Shown here piece by piece: positions 11,282 through 23,264 of a stretch of 64,000 nucleotides of DNA. Below the pieces are notes generated by a model. The model was given only the letters and a program-made list of their open reading frames with translations, was not told where the DNA came from and made no database searches. The stretch spans positions 2,148,501 to 2,212,500 of the forward strand of contig JAIQDT010000226.1 in assembly GCA_021521415.1 (NCBI GenBank), written 5' to 3'. This DNA comes from Bidens hawaiensis (taxonomy: Eukaryota; Streptophyta; Magnoliopsida; Asterales; Asteraceae). Each line of letters begins with the position of its first letter. Positions within the stretch are counted from its first letter, which is position 1. The position numbers and the translations under genes were made by a program.

Positions 11282-11630
11282 ATTCGATCGAATAGGAACA
11301 CGTTCGATCGAATAGGAACACGTTCGATCGAATAGGAACTTGTTCGATCGAATAGACACACATTCGATCGAATAGACACACATTCGATCGAATAGACACA
11401 CATTCGATCGAACTAGAAACACATTTGGTCGAACCAGTTGGGAAAACTCGTTCGGTCGAACATGGAACTTGTTCGATCGAATAGACACTCGTTCGATCGA
11501 ATACGAAACTCATTCGGTCGAATGAGTTGGAGACCATTCGGTTGCTTTCCTATTCGGTCGACCGGACTGGTTCGATCGACTGGTTCGATCGAATGGGCTG
11601 ATTCGATCGACTGATTCGATCGAATGAGTC
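11282..11630 (-). repeat. TTCGATCGAA palindrome array in Z LTR
   Basis: Tandem units of about 20 bp, TTCGATCGAATAGACACACA and close variants (GTTCGATCGAATAGGAACAC), become more irregular toward 11630. Each contains the 10-bp perfect palindrome TTCGATCGAA. The array is repeated in the right LTR (19715-20063) and in Z2 (61858-62195) with a different unit count. Confidence 0.85.
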
Positions 11631-12283
11631 TGATTCGACTCCTTCAAGCTGGGCGACGGAGAAACCTACGGGTTTTTCAGATTTTCCAGATTTTTGACCC
11701 AAAATCGAAGTTTTTGACATGGAAATGCTCGGGATTGAAGGGACTATCGATTCCCAGTGATTTTAAACACAAAAGCCTGCATTTTGACACCAAAACAAGA
11801 CGGTTTTTGACCCGAAAACTCAAGAAACGAAAATGGGTGTTTTTGCTCGATTTGAGGCCGAAAATGGTTATGAAAATGGATGATTTTCAAGAAGATCTTA
11901 CCAAGAACAACAACAAACAGATTTGTGGACTCGGATTTGAAGTTTGAAGACTTTCTCTCTCTAGTTTCTCTCTCTAGAATGAGAGTGTTTGGGTGGGAAG
12001 TGTTGGTGGAAATGAAAGAGATGGTGTAAGAATACTTGATTTTCCGCTTAAATACTCGGGTGACTCGGGTTCGGGTTTAGGCTACCGACGGGTCAAGACT
12101 AGTCGAGTTCATAAGTTTTTAAACAAACTAAAACCTTTTCAGCAAAACTTTTATAAAACCATTTTCCGAATAATTATTTGAAATCTTTTTAAATAAGAAT
12201 ATTAAATTTTTCGAAAGCATAAAAATTAATATTTTTCAGGCGTAAATGTCGTTTTATAAAATAAACATTTTAAATGATAAAAG

Positions 12284-12322
<39 letters not shown>

Positions 12323-12423
12323 CCAATGATATGGGTTCCGAACTTATCGTCCAGAATCCCAAAGTCTATAGTTTCCGATGATTTCACGATCCTAGTTTAC
12401 CAATCGAATTTCAGGGCGTTACA

Positions 12424-13407
12424 TCCTCCCCAATTTAGAGGAATTTCGTCCCGAAATTTAGAATTTAGTATAGTTGATGCAATGATGTTTTAGATTAAAT
12501 GATCCCATGATGACCACTATGCGCCACTACCCCTAATATTCGTCTTGGATACCACCCAAATCAAGTTGAAGGGGTTTATATATAGGGTGTACCAGCGGCT
12601 AACCCACCACTCCCTCAACTCCACTTGGGTGTTTCTTTCGACTCCTATTAGTTCAATGACACACAGGACGACACACTATTTTCCACTACAAGGCATCACC
12701 TTCAAGCTTTACATCAGACATATTCATTTCGGATTGAAGGGGTTTATATATAGGGTGTACCAGCGGCTAACCCACCACTCCTTCAATCTCCAATGAATAA
12801 TTCCCTCAATAACTCTTGAATTTAACGCCTCACAGCTGCCACGCTAACTATGAGTCCCTAATTCCAAGTCTCGCTTCAGACATAATCAACTTGTGCCGAA
12901 GGGGTTTATATATAGGGTGTACCAGCGGCTAACCCACCACTCCTTCAACATTCATTGATTAATTCCCTACACGAAGCTTGAGTTCACGACTCATAGTTAC
13001 ACAATAGCATATTGTTTATACACGTATACACCTGTGAACTTGATGTTATTATATTCCGGACTATAATTACGAGTTCACCTTGTATCAATGTATAAACTCC
13101 ATTGTGTGCGGCTAGAAAAATCGACACGACACCACACACACACACACAACCATGCTTCATGAATGTTAGAATGATGACAAATTTTGGCTCAATGATACAT
13201 AGTTTACCCCAATGTTTACATGATTAAGTATGCACAACTTGTGTTTTCCAGCACGAGTCATGGGTAGCCAAACTTGGTGTTATGCAAATAAGAGAATATT
13301 TATAAGCAAATAGGAACAACATGATACTTCATTGATTGATATTGGTCCCTGATTACATGATTACGATTACATAGACTCCAAGATTTCTAGAATTACAAAG
13401 ATGATGA
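12424..13407 (-). repeat. Z 3' untranslated region with purine tract and three core hairpins
   Basis: Directly beside the LTR the element strand reads TTGGGGAGGA (12424-12433), a polypurine tract that primes plus-strand synthesis. Between it and the pol stop lie hairpins B (12553-12631), C (12721-12799) and D (12883-12961), each with the same core as hairpin A but different complementary arms. A short CA repeat lies at 13134-13148. No ORF is supported. Confidence 0.8.
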
Positions 13408-16400
13408 CTATGCGAACAGATGAGGGTATTTCTCCTTCATCTTATCCTCTCGTTCCCATGTGAGCTCGGGTCCACGATGGTTGTTCCAACGTACCTTGAC
13501 TATAGGTATCCGGCTTCGCTTAGTCTTTTTGACTTCTCGATCTAGGATCTCGACAGGTTCCTCAACAAAGTATAGTTTGTCGTCGATGTGAACCGTGTCG
13601 ATCGGGATTTGAGCGGTCTCGTCAACGAGGCACTTTTTGAGTTGCGACACATGAAAAACGTTGTGAACGCGGCTGAGTTCTGGAGGCAATTCCAAGCGAT
13701 AGGCTACAGGTCCGACCTTTTCGATGATCTTGAAAGGTCCTACGTACCTTGGAGCAAACTTTCCCTTTTTCCCGAAGCGAACAATGCCCTTCCAGGGGGA
13801 AACTTTGAGCATTACGTGATCGCCTATTTGGAACTCCAGAGGTTTGCGGCGTTTGTCAGCGTAATACTTGTGTCGACAGCGGGCGTCCTTAAGTCTTTGC
13901 TGAATGATGGCGATACTGTCAGTGGTTTCCTGTATCAGTTCCGGGCCGAGTATTTGAGAATCTCCGGTCTCGGACCAACACAGTGGAGAACGACATTTCC
14001 TGCCATAGAGTGCTTCGAATGGCGCGCATTTGATGGTAGCATGATAGCTGTTATTGTATGAGAACTCTGCAAGAGGAAGGTGAGTCTCCCAGCTACTACC
14101 AAATTCAAGGATACAGGCTCTGAGCATATCCTCCAGGGTTTGTATGGTCCTTTCGCTCTGTCCGTCCGTTTCAGGATGATAGGCAGAGCTAAGTTTCACA
14201 CTTGTCCCAAAGGCTTTCTGAAATGACTTCCAGAACCTTGACGCAAAAGAGGGGTCACGGTCAGACGTGATGCCCTTAGGCACACCGTGACGGGTTACGA
14301 TCTCACGAATGTAAATCCGCGCCAGCTTCTCCGTAGTGTAGTCCTCGCGGACAGGGAGAAAGTGGGCAGACTTGGTCAAGTAATCCACGATAACCCAAAT
14401 CGTGTCATAACCGCTGGGTGTCCGCGGGAGTTTGGTAATGAAGTCCATAGCGACTTCGTCCCACTTCCACTGCGGTATGATCGGTTTTTGTAACAGGCCA
14501 GATGGTCTCTGATGTTCAGTCTTGATCCGCGAGCATGTTAGACACTTACCGACGTATAAAGCTATGTCTTTCTTCATACCCGGCCACCAGAAATGAGACT
14601 TGAGATTCTGATACATTTTATCACTGCCCGGGTGAATAGAGTATCTGGATTTGTGCGCTTCGTTCAGGATAAGTTCTCGAAGTGGTTCAGAGTTTGGAAT
14701 CCACATGCGATTTAAGTAGTAAAGTATACCATCAGACTTGGTTTCAAACTTCCGTTCGGCACCGCAAGATAGCATATTTTTGAGATCACCACCAGCAATC
14801 GCTTGCTTTTGAGCTTCAAGAACCAAGGAGGGAAGATTGGACTGAATACGGATCGCATGCAACTGGGTCCTTTCCTTGCGACTTAACGCGTCAGCCACTA
14901 CGTTAGCCTTTCCAGGGTGGTAGCGGATTTCGCAGTCATAGTCACTTAGGAGTTCAACCCATCGACGTTGTCGCATATTTAGCTCCCTTTGGTTGAGGAT
15001 GTGTTGTAGGCTCTTGTGGTCGGTGAAGATGACACATTTCGTACCGTATAGGTAGTGTCTCCATATTTTTAAGGCAAAGACCACAGCACCCAATTCCAAG
15101 TCGTGAGTGACATAATTCCTCTCATGACTCTTGAGTTGACGCGAGGCGTAAGCGACGACCTTACCGCGTTGCATTAAGACGCAGCCTAGACCTTGGCTCG
15201 AGGCGTCGCAATAAACAACAAAATCATCGTTACCCTCAGGAAGCGACAGGATTGGTGCATGGCAGAGTTTATGTTTCAATGTTTGGAAAGCCTCTTCTTG
15301 CTCTTGGTTCCAAATGAATGGTTCCCCTTTTTGAGTTAACATTGTGAGGGGCAACGCGATCTTTGAAAAGTTCGAGATGAATCGACGGTAGTACCCAGCC
15401 AAACCAAGAAATGAACGAATTTCGGTTGGCGTTGTAGGCGCTCCCCATTTTTTTATGGCTTCAATCTTGGCAGGGTCGACATGAATGCCTTCCTTGTTAA
15501 TGATGTGACCTAAGAATTGAACTTCCCTTAGCCAGAATTCGCATTTGGAGAATTTGGCGTAGAGTTGCTCTTTCCTCAGCAGATCCAAGGTAAGCCTGAG
15601 ATGAAGCTCATGGTCGGCTTTAGAGCGGGAATAAACGAGAATATCGTCAATGAAGACGATAACAAACTGGTCCAGGTATGGACGACAAATGCGATTCATG
15701 AGATCCATGAACACTGCAGGGGCATTCGTCAAACCAAAAGGCATGACTAGGAACTCGTAGTGTCCATATCGAGTTCTGAAAGCGGTTTTCGCGATGTCGT
15801 CCTCCATGACACGCACTTGGTGATAACCTGAGCGTAGGTCGATCTTGGAAAAGTAGGTGGCTCCTTGCAGCTGGTCGAAAAGATCGTCAATCCTCGGTAA
15901 TGGATACCGATTCTTGACTGTGAGTTTGTTAAGCTCACGATAGTCTATGCACATCCGGAAAGATCCGTCCTTCTTCTTGACGAAGAGGACTGGAGCTCCC
16001 CATGGAGACGAACTAGGGCGAATAAAACCCTTGTCCAGTAGTTCCTGCAGCTGGCTCGATAATTCCTGCATTTCAGACGGAGCCAAACGATACGGAGATT
16101 TTGCCACGGGGGTTGCACCGGGAACTAACTCGATGTGGAATTTGACTTGTCGGCTAGGAGGAAGTCCGGGTAAGTCTTTAGGAAAAACGTCTGGAAATTC
16201 ACGCACGACGGGGACATCGGAGAGCTTCTTCCCCAAAGATTTCTTGATGGAGACATGAGCTAGGAAGGCGAGACACTTCTTTCGAAGGCATCGCCGAGCT
16301 TTAAAGCAGGAGATTAATTTCAGACATCTGCCTGATCTTTCTCCTTGAATAATTATGGACTCGCCAGAAGAACAAGGAACGCGAATGAGCTTCTCAGCAC

Positions 16401-17877
16401 ACACCACTTCCGCGTGGTTGATGGACAACCAATCCATCCCAACAATTACATCGAAACTTCCTAAATGCATAGGGATGAGGTCAATGTTAAGAGACGTCCG
16501 ATCAAACGTAAGCGTGCAATTGCGAACGATTTTGTTCACTAGGGTAGACTCTCCGTTTGCCATTTCGACAGAGAAAGCGGGGTCTAAGACAGAGGTTCCT
16601 AGATTAAGCAATGGGACCAACTCGCTAGAAATAAAACTCCTATCTGCACCCGTGTCAAATAGAATAGAAACCCAGAGATTGTTAAGGATGAACGTACCAG
16701 TAATGACGTCAGGATTTTGGCGAGCTTCAGCAGTGCCAATAGTAAAGGCTCGGCCTCGGGCCGGAGGAAGATTTGCAAGACGAGGACACCTGCTCCTGAA
16801 ATGGTCCATGGCTCCACACTCGAAACAGCTTCGAGAGTTGCTGGGTTGGGAACTGCTGCTCTGTATCGCCAGTTGATTACCTTGAAATCTGCAGCGTTCC
16901 GCTAGGTGCCCCAAACGTCCACAGTTCGTGCATTTCCAGCACGGGGTTCCGGCAGGATGATGAAATTGGCAAGTGCCGCACTTGGGGTGAACCCCAGTGT
17001 ACTCCCTCTTTGGCCTTCCTGAAGGGGTGGGAGCAGGAGCGACAGAGCTGATTGGGGTTGCGGGAGTAACCATCGCGTAACTGCTAGCCTTACGCTTTTT
17101 GATGCGGTTGATCTTTTTGGATGAGCCTTCAGCGGCCTTGCCCGTACCTTTGGCTAGGACCCCAGTCTTAACCTGGTCCTGGGTCAGTCGGGCAGCTAGT
17201 TCAATGGCCGCTTGTAGGGTTGATGGGTCAGCCCCGATAACGATTCCACGGACAGTGTCAGGTAGGCCATTGATGTAAAGCTCAATAGCCCGGGAGGGAG
17301 GGGTGACCAAGTGTGGTACGAGAAGGGAGAGCTCGTGAAAACGCTCCGTGTACCCTTGGTGATCGGCGCCCTTCATTTTGTGTACCCAAAACTCAGCTTC
17401 AAGTTTCTGCACCTCACTGCGAGGTACGAACTCGCGGGTAGCCAATGCTACAAATTCCGACCAGGTCATGGCCAAGGCAGCCTCACGCCCACGGGTTCTT
17501 ATCTCGTTGTTCCACCAGGTCAGCGCGCGTTTAGACAACATGCTTGCCGCGTGCGTGACTTTCAGTGTCTCAGGGCACGAGCTAATAACAAAGGCTGCCT
17601 CCATCTTTTCGATCCACTGGAGGAGACCAACGGCGCCTTCTGTGCCGCTGAAGCTGGTGGGTTTGGTAACCATGAAATCCTTGTATGGCTTATTAGCTGG
17701 TTCATTTGCGTTCTGAGCTGGAATTTGGTTGGCCCCAGAGGTTCCTTCTTGCCTCAGCCCTTGGCTGATGGTTGTTACCATGCCTGGTAACACAGCCGCG
17801 ATCTGCTGGGCTATAAGGTTGGCTAATTCAGCGGAGTCCATGGAAGCGGGTGCACGTCTGGGAGGCATTCTTCGCAA
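13408..17877 (-). CDS. gag-pol: Z Gag-Pol polyprotein (Ty3/Gypsy, intact)
   Basis: An uninterrupted 1489-residue polyprotein beginning [10 protein letters not shown]. Order, with approximate residues: Gag capsid domain 65-250 with a WW motif; two CCHC knuckles [14 protein letters not shown] (318-331) and [14 protein letters not shown] (352-365); aspartic protease with FDTGADRSF near 408; RT about 590-790 with catalytic FIDD near 743; RNase H from about 875 ([10 protein letters not shown]); integrase with an HHCC finger (CLTC near 1145) and DDE motifs ([15 protein letters not shown], then TDGQSERT); and a C-terminal chromodomain-like segment ending [18 protein letters not shown] before integrase marks Ty3/Gypsy, and the tail fits Tekay/Del chromoviruses, whose chromodomain guides insertion. 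The first ATG is 250 bases after the primer site. All motifs are present, so it may be autonomous. Confidence 0.97.
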   Translation of the reverse strand: MRRMPPRRAPASMDSAELANLIAQQIAAVLPGMVTTISQGLRQEGTSGANQIPAQNANEPANKPYKDFMVTKPTSFSGTEGAVGLLQWIEKMEAAFVISSCPETLKVTHAASMLSKRALTWWNNEIRTRGREAALAMTWSEFVALATREFVPRSEVQKLEAEFWVHKMKGADHQGYTERFHELSLLVPHLVTPPSRAIELYINGLPDTVRGIVIGADPSTLQAAIELAARLTQDQVKTGVLAKGTGKAAEGSSKKINRIKKRKASSYAMVTPATPISSVAPAPTPSGRPKREYTGVHPKCGTCQFHHPAGTPCWKCTNCGRLGHLAERCRFQGNQLAIQSSSSQPSNSRSCFECGAMDHFRSRCPRLANLPPARGRAFTIGTAEARQNPDVITGTFILNNLWVSILFDTGADRSFISSELVPLLNLGTSVLDPAFSVEMANGESTLVNKIVRNCTLTFDRTSLNIDLIPMHLGSFDVIVGMDWLSINHAEVVCAEKLIRVPCSSGESIIIQGERSGRCLKLISCFKARRCLRKKCLAFLAHVSIKKSLGKKLSDVPVVREFPDVFPKDLPGLPPSRQVKFHIELVPGATPVAKSPYRLAPSEMQELSSQLQELLDKGFIRPSSSPWGAPVLFVKKKDGSFRMCIDYRELNKLTVKNRYPLPRIDDLFDQLQGATYFSKIDLRSGYHQVRVMEDDIAKTAFRTRYGHYEFLVMPFGLTNAPAVFMDLMNRICRPYLDQFVIVFIDDILVYSRSKADHELHLRLTLDLLRKEQLYAKFSKCEFWLREVQFLGHIINKEGIHVDPAKIEAIKKWGAPTTPTEIRSFLGLAGYYRRFISNFSKIALPLTMLTQKGEPFIWNQEQEEAFQTLKHKLCHAPILSLPEGNDDFVVYCDASSQGLGCVLMQRGKVVAYASRQLKSHERNYVTHDLELGAVVFALKIWRHYLYGTKCVIFTDHKSLQHILNQRELNMRQRRWVELLSDYDCEIRYHPGKANVVADALSRKERTQLHAIRIQSNLPSLVLEAQKQAIAGGDLKNMLSCGAERKFETKSDGILYYLNRMWIPNSEPLRELILNEAHKSRYSIHPGSDKMYQNLKSHFWWPGMKKDIALYVGKCLTCSRIKTEHQRPSGLLQKPIIPQWKWDEVAMDFITKLPRTPSGYDTIWVIVDYLTKSAHFLPVREDYTTEKLARIYIREIVTRHGVPKGITSDRDPSFASRFWKSFQKAFGTSVKLSSAYHPETDGQSERTIQTLEDMLRACILEFGSSWETHLPLAEFSYNNSYHATIKCAPFEALYGRKCRSPLCWSETGDSQILGPELIQETTDSIAIIQQRLKDARCRHKYYADKRRKPLEFQIGDHVMLKVSPWKGIVRFGKKGKFAPRYVGPFKIIEKVGPVAYRLELPPELSRVHNVFHVSQLKKCLVDETAQIPIDTVHIDDKLYFVEEPVEILDREVKKTKRSRIPIVKVRWNNHRGPELTWEREDKMKEKYPHLFA

Positions 17878-18110
17878 AACGAAAAACGAGCGTTAAATAG
17901 AATCAATGACACGCCAAAGATTATGAATAGAGGACATAGATTATACCAAGAACACATAATGACATGACTCAAGAGATTAACAGTTAATATGCAACACATA
18001 AGCACGTAGCACGTATATAAGTGTAGACATGTGATTGTGATGCATGAGCTATCTAGAGTCAAGGATCCTAGGTTATAGTCTAGGTCGGTTTCCTAATTCC
18101 CTATAACCAT

Positions 18111-18124
18111 TGGCTCTGATACCA
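18111..18124 (-). promoter_or_regulatory. Z primer-binding site
   Basis: On the element strand TGGTATCAGAGCCA, complementary to initiator methionine tRNA, three bases after the end of the 5' LTR at 18128. It fixes the minus orientation. The interval 17878-18110 is the short leader. Confidence 0.95.
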
Positions 18125-18127
18125 ATC

Positions 18128-20716
18128 TGTCACACCCCGATCGTGATGGCGGAAAAATCGAGGTGCGGCGACTAAGTCGTGATTGTTGAGCACAATAGTA
18201 TAAAAGTCTAAATGCATAAACATAACCAAAATGTCGAATATTACATCAACCAGGTAACATGAAACAAATTGTTTTAATACAAAATATCAAGTTTTCAACA
18301 ACTCCTAGTCTAGCCTTCATCTTTCTAAGGCCTCTAAACTTGCTAGGGATTTCTTGCTGCATTATTTCCTGAAAACATGTAACAAACTGTCAACTACATA
18401 AAGTAGATGAGTGAATTCATAGGTTTAAAGAAAAGAGTTTTATACACAAACATACTAGTATAGGTTGTAGGGGTTTATATATAGGGTGTACCTGCGGCTA
18501 ACCCACCACTCCTACAACTTATACTACTATGTTTGGGTATAATTCCCAGTTTTTAAAATGGTTTGTAAGAAAAGATCTCTTGGTTTTCCCACAGAGGTTT
18601 TTGTAGTAAGTCAAACATGAAATGTTCTCCTGGGCTCTCAACGGGCTTATCAATCTCCCATTAGAGTCGTATGTGATAAGATTACTCAAAGATTTGCGGT
18701 CTCCCAACGGTACATGTAGCACATAACAGTTAAGCATAAACAAGGACATATAGATTTGAGCATGCTAAGTTTACTAGATAAACCAACACCAAAATCCCAT
18801 TGTTTACTAGTATCCAAGATGATGGTGAACAAATGATGATGATGATGAATGATGATGAAACCCAATGATCACACAAGACTTGATTGAACTCACGCAAGAC
18901 TTAAACCAAGACTACCTCGTTCTTGCCATCCAGGACTCAGCTAGGTTCTACCGAGAGTAGGATAGACACCCCAAAGAATCCTGGGTTCCCTTGGTCCCTA
19001 CCGAGAATAGTATAGGTCCTCAAGAGTTATGGATTTCACCGAGACTAGTATGAAATCCCATGAGTTACGAGTGCCACCGAGAATAGAATGCCACTCATGG
19101 TCGTGAGTTCTACCGAGAGTAGAATAGACTCTCGCGTCCAATTCAACTCATGATGTTTTGATCTCTAGATTTCCATGCTGACACAATGACTATGATGATA
19201 TGAATTTGATTCCCGTTCCCATGATGTCAATGTTCACAGAATTTCCCATACTCATTGATTTCCAATGTTCTTAGATCTCCATGAGTTAATGGGTTTTCCC
19301 CATGTTCATAGATTTCCAAAGTTTATAGATTACCAAGAAGCTCGTGGATTTCCGCACGTGTGTAGAAATCCAAATGTTTATAGTTTAAAGAATGTTTGCA
19401 TAAATGATTTTATCCAAACGTGTAAAGTTACCATGTTTAATCCAAATGTTTATAGTTTAAAGAATGTTTGCATAAATGATTTTATCCAAACGTGTAAAGT
19501 TACCATGTTTCCACCCCATAGTTTTGAAAAGCTTAAATAGGGGCTATGAACTCACCTTGATCTTGGGTTAGGATGGTGCTACAATAGATCTCCTTAGCCT
19601 AGAGTTGGACATATATATAAGGTTAACAACGTGCTATAAGTCTAAGAAAACGAGCTTACGTGACCTCGAGCAAAAACTGGGTTTTAAAGACGAAAACAGC
19701 TTGGTTCTGGCTTGATTCGATCGAATAGGAACACGTTCGATCGAATAGGAACACGTTCGATCGAATAGGAACTTGTTCGATCGAATAGACACACATTCGA
19801 TCGAATAGACACACATTCGATCGAATAGACACACATTCGATCGAACTAGAAACACATTTGGTCGAACCAGTTGGGAAAACTCGTTCGGTCGAACATGGAA
19901 CTTGTTCGATCGAATAGACACTCGTTCGATCGAATACGAAACTCATTCGGTCGAATGAGTTGGAGACCATTCGGTTGCTTTCCTATTCGGTCGACCGGAC
20001 TGGTTCGATCGACTGGTTCGATCGAATGGGCTGATTCGATCGACTGATTCGATCGAATGAGTCTGATTCGACTCCTTCAAGCTGGGCGACGGAGAAACCT
20101 ACGGGTTTTTCAGATTTTCCAGATTTTTGACCCAAAATCGAAGTTTTTGACATGGAAATGCTCGGGATTGAAGGGACTATCGATTCCCAGTGATTTTAAA
20201 CACAAAAGCCTGCATTTTGACACCAAAACAAGACGGTTTTTGACCCGAAAACTCAAGAAACGAAAATGGGTGTTTTTGCTCGATTTGAGGCCGAAAATGG
20301 TTATGAAAATGGATGATTTTCAAGAAGATCTTACCAAGAACAACAACAAACAGATTTGTGGACTCGGATTTGAAGTTTGAAGACTTTCTCTCTCTAGTTT
20401 CTCTCTCTAGAATGAGAGTGTTTGGGTGGGAAGTGTTGGTGGAAATGAAAGAGATGGTGTAAGAATACTTGATTTTCCGCTTAAATACTCGGGTGACTCG
20501 GGTTCGGGTTTAGGCTACCGACGGGTCAAGACTAGTCGAGTTCATAAGTTTTTAAACAAACTAAAACCTTTTCAGCAAAACTTTTATAAAACCATTTTCC
20601 GAATAATTATTTGAAATCTTTTTAAATAAGAATATTAAATTTTTCGAAAGCATAAAAATTAATATTTTTCAGGCGTAAATGTCGTTTTATAAAATAAACA
20701 TTTTAAATGATAAAAG

Positions 20717-20750
<34 letters not shown>

Positions 20751-20851
20751 CCAATGATATGGGTTCCGAACTTATCGTCCAGAATCCCAAAGTCTATAGT
20801 TTCCGATGATTTCACGATCCTAGTTTACCAATCGAATTTCAGGGCGTTACA
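18128..20851 (-). repeat. Z 5' LTR (right copy, 2724 bp)
   Basis: It matches 9695-12423 base for base wherever I compared them; the only difference I found is a shorter poly-T run (about 20721-20750). As the 5' LTR it should hold the promoter. The internal repeats are the same as in the left copy, displaced by 8433 bp. Confidence 0.95.
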
Positions 20852-20856
20852 AAGAA

Positions 20857-21395
20857 TATTCAGATATTTGAAGGAAAGATCAGACTTAGGGATTTGGTAT
20901 CCAAAGAACCAATCCTTTGATCTGATTGCATACACAGACAGTGATTATGATGGATGCAATATGAGTAGAAAGTCAACATCAGGGGGATGCCAGTTTTTAG
21001 GTGAAAGGCTAGTGTCATGGCAATGCAAGAAACAGACAACAATGTCAATCTCCACTGCAGAAGCTGAATATGTTGCTGCATCTGCCTGTTGTGCACAAGT
21101 TCTCTGGATTCAGAATCAGATGCTGGACTATGGTTTGAACTTTCTAAACACCCCTATTCTGATTGATAATACAGCTGCATATTTTACTGTTAAGAATCCT
21201 GTGCAACATTCTAAGACTAAGCATATTGAAATCAGACATCACTTCATCAGAGATTGTAGTGAAAAGGGTTCGATTGAAATGCAAAGAGTTGATACAAGTG
21301 ATAATCTGGCTGACCTATTCACCAAACCACTTGATAGAACCAGGTTCAACTTTCTGTTGAAAGCCCTGGGGATGATCAACTCTGATGAAATCTGA
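20857..21395 (+). pseudogene. pol: Y pol, 3' part: end of RT and RNase H
   Basis: This continues the Y frame broken by Z. Joining 9694 to 20857 (one AAGAA removed) gives an unbroken frame. It encodes the Copia RNase H domain with AYTDSDYDG near 20932, WQCKKQ, STAEAEY (near 21053), a DNTAA motif, the ADLFTKPL block near 21310, and a TGA stop at 21393-21395. This segment has no internal stop. RNase H removes the RNA template during reverse transcription. Confidence 0.93.
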
Positions 21396-23264
21396 TTAAG
21401 GATGTGTGCTTAGTTGTGTACCTCTATGAGCTACTTGAATATTTTAAAAGAGGTCACACATGCTGAATATGTTGCTGAATATGTTTTGATTATGTCACTG
21501 CTTTGATGTTAACTGATAGGTACTTGAGTGACTACTTGTGCAATTTGGTTGATTTTGATGATAATACTTGACTATCTTGTTAACTGATCTGATGTTATGA
21601 TAAGTAATTAGATCTGTTTAGGTGAGATTAATTGCTTATATAATGTCATGAGTAATCACATGTTTATGATTACTTGAATATGATCCTAATCTGATCTTCT
21701 GAAGTTGTTAAGGTAGAATAGACATTGAATGAGATTACAGTCTGTTTTTTCTTAATGATGATAGAATGATTAAGATTTGAGTAAGAGATGCAACTGTTTG
21801 TGTCAAAATGTGTTTTATGTCAAAATTATGTGATTCAATGAAATTTTTAATGAATTTTGCATAAATACTAGATTTTGGTCAAAACATGAGCAAGTTGATT
21901 AATGGTGTATAGATATGATAAGATTATTCAGTTCAAGCTTTTAAGAAGCTTAAAAGAAGGATTTTTAAAGGGAAAGATCTCAAACAGTTGTTTTTGCTGA
22001 AAATTATGTCATTTGCCCAGTTGAAAGGACATGCACTTGTGTATGTTTGATCCTTAAATCTCTATAGATTCAAAGGATAGCCATTGACCTGAAAACTGAA
22101 TGCATTTGGGGCAATTATGACTTGTTTCTTATTCATTCACTTAAAACTATGTCAATAACTCTGACTTTGATAGGACATATATTCACATGTATGTTTGGTC
22201 CTGTTGTTCACTTTTGGTCAATACAGGATAGCCATTAACCTGACAATGAAGAGGCATTGGGGTGATTGAATATTAAACTGTATATTTGGGAAATGATAGT
22301 ACATTGACTACTTAGCTGATCATATGGAATTAATAGGCTAAAAAGGCCTTAGTATAGTCATTAACATGTATGGTTGCTTTCCCATGATGATGTAAAATCT
22401 AAGGTGATATAAACATAATGAATATGCTAATCTTTATGTGGAGATGCATAGTTGTTTTGCATGTCTCAAGATAGATCTCTCCGAATGATATGGCAGAAAA
22501 GTGATTACCCAGTCATACACAAGCCTGTTGTTATTTGATCAACCAAAATGAAACATTTTTTTAAATATGACAAAGAACATGCTCTAAGAAAATTTGAGAA
22601 AATATCAAAAAACAAGGGGAAGAATGAATAAATCAACCAAAAGTTGATAAATGTTTTAAATATTTTATCAAACAAGAGGGTTACAACAAGAACTACAAAG
22701 ATGTGGGCAAAATCTGTCTCATCTTGAATGAAAGGCATGTTGCTAACTGTAAGTCCAACGTTCAACCTCTATACATGTTTGAAAATAAAAGGTCCAAAAA
22801 TACAATAAGTTCTGTCATAAGAAACTATTTTTGACCAAATACAGGAGGTTGGAGTCAAATTGGGGTGATCTGGGGAAAGCCAAATAAGCTTTGAGAAGAG
22901 ATATGAGGCATCATAGCACAGTGTTGACCATTATTGCATTATGCTCAAATTGAACCTTAATCATATCACCAAAGAGATGAAAATCATGCTAAGTTTATAC
23001 CTGCTGTTAACCTATCTAAGTTGTCATAATAATGCTGAGAGTGAAGTAATGAAATAGCTACTTAGTCAATATGATCCCATTCCTGAGATCTTTTCAGTTT
23101 ATAAAAGAAGGTGTTTTGAAATGAGGTATCACTGAAATTTGATCTCTTAATGCACCATTTGCTCTTAAACTATGTTCTGAAATGATACATAACTTAGAAA
23201 TGTCTTTGAAAAGTGGTTTAAGTCAAAAAGTGTTGCATTTTGCCTAAAATATGCTGAATATGTA
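21396..23264 (+). other. Y non-coding region after pol, with an imperfect 180-bp tandem pair
   Basis: No supported ORF. Two imperfect repeats of about 180 bp (about 22000-22135 and 22145-22265) share blocks TATGTCA, AGGACAT, GTTTG(A/G)TCCT, AGGATAGCCATT and GCATTGGGG. Related repeats occur in X at about 38998-39265. Part of this region aligns with the inverted W sequence near 50000-50440, so it belongs to the element. Confidence 0.6.

Larger units (their letters stand above)
9695..12423 (-). repeat. Z 3' LTR (left copy, 2729 bp)
   Basis: On the plus strand it starts TGTCACACCCCGATCG and ends GGGCGTTACA. On the element strand it is the 3' LTR. It is rich in secondary-structure repeats: one constant-core hairpin (10011-10105), five hairpins with a CCGAGARTAG loop (10511-10703), a 54-bp direct duplication near 10925-11080, a TTCGATCGAATAGACACACA array (11282-11630), and a long poly-T run (about 12290-12322). 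Short ORFs here are not conserved genes. Confidence 0.95.
9695..20851 (-). mobile_element. Intact Ty3/Gypsy LTR retrotransposon Z (Tekay-like), nested in Y
   Basis: An 11.16-kb element in minus orientation. Its two LTRs (9695-12423 and 18128-20851) appear identical except for the length of one poly-T run. They are flanked by AAGAA at 9690-9694 and 20852-20856, and removing Z restores the RT/RNase H frame of Y. It has one uninterrupted gag-pol ORF of 1489 codons, an initiator-Met primer site and a purine tract. Identical LTRs and an open ORF indicate very recent insertion and possible activity. The long LTRs and a chromodomain-like C-terminus suggest the chromovirus Tekay/Del clade. Confidence 0.96.

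Noticed and set aside
11282..11480. CRISPR-like array
   Set aside because: Unit and spacer together are only about 20 bp, the units are near-contiguous, and it lies in a plant retrotransposon LTR.
11201..11537. Minus-strand ORFs with repeated SIRSN/LFDRM peptides (also 19634-19970 and 61766-62278)
   Set aside because: They are translations of the 20-bp TTCGATCGAA tandem array in LTRs. The repeat is open in several frames and no start, homology or codon bias supports a protein.
18111..18127. Possible tRNA fragment (TGGCTCTGATACCA)
   Set aside because: It is the retrotransposon primer-binding site, complementary to a tRNA 3' end; no cloverleaf surrounds it.
20679..20851. ORF joining LTR sequence to RNase H (20679-21395)
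   Set aside because: The first part is a chance reading of the Z LTR poly-T region fused in frame to Y RNase H; the true continuation starts at 20857.
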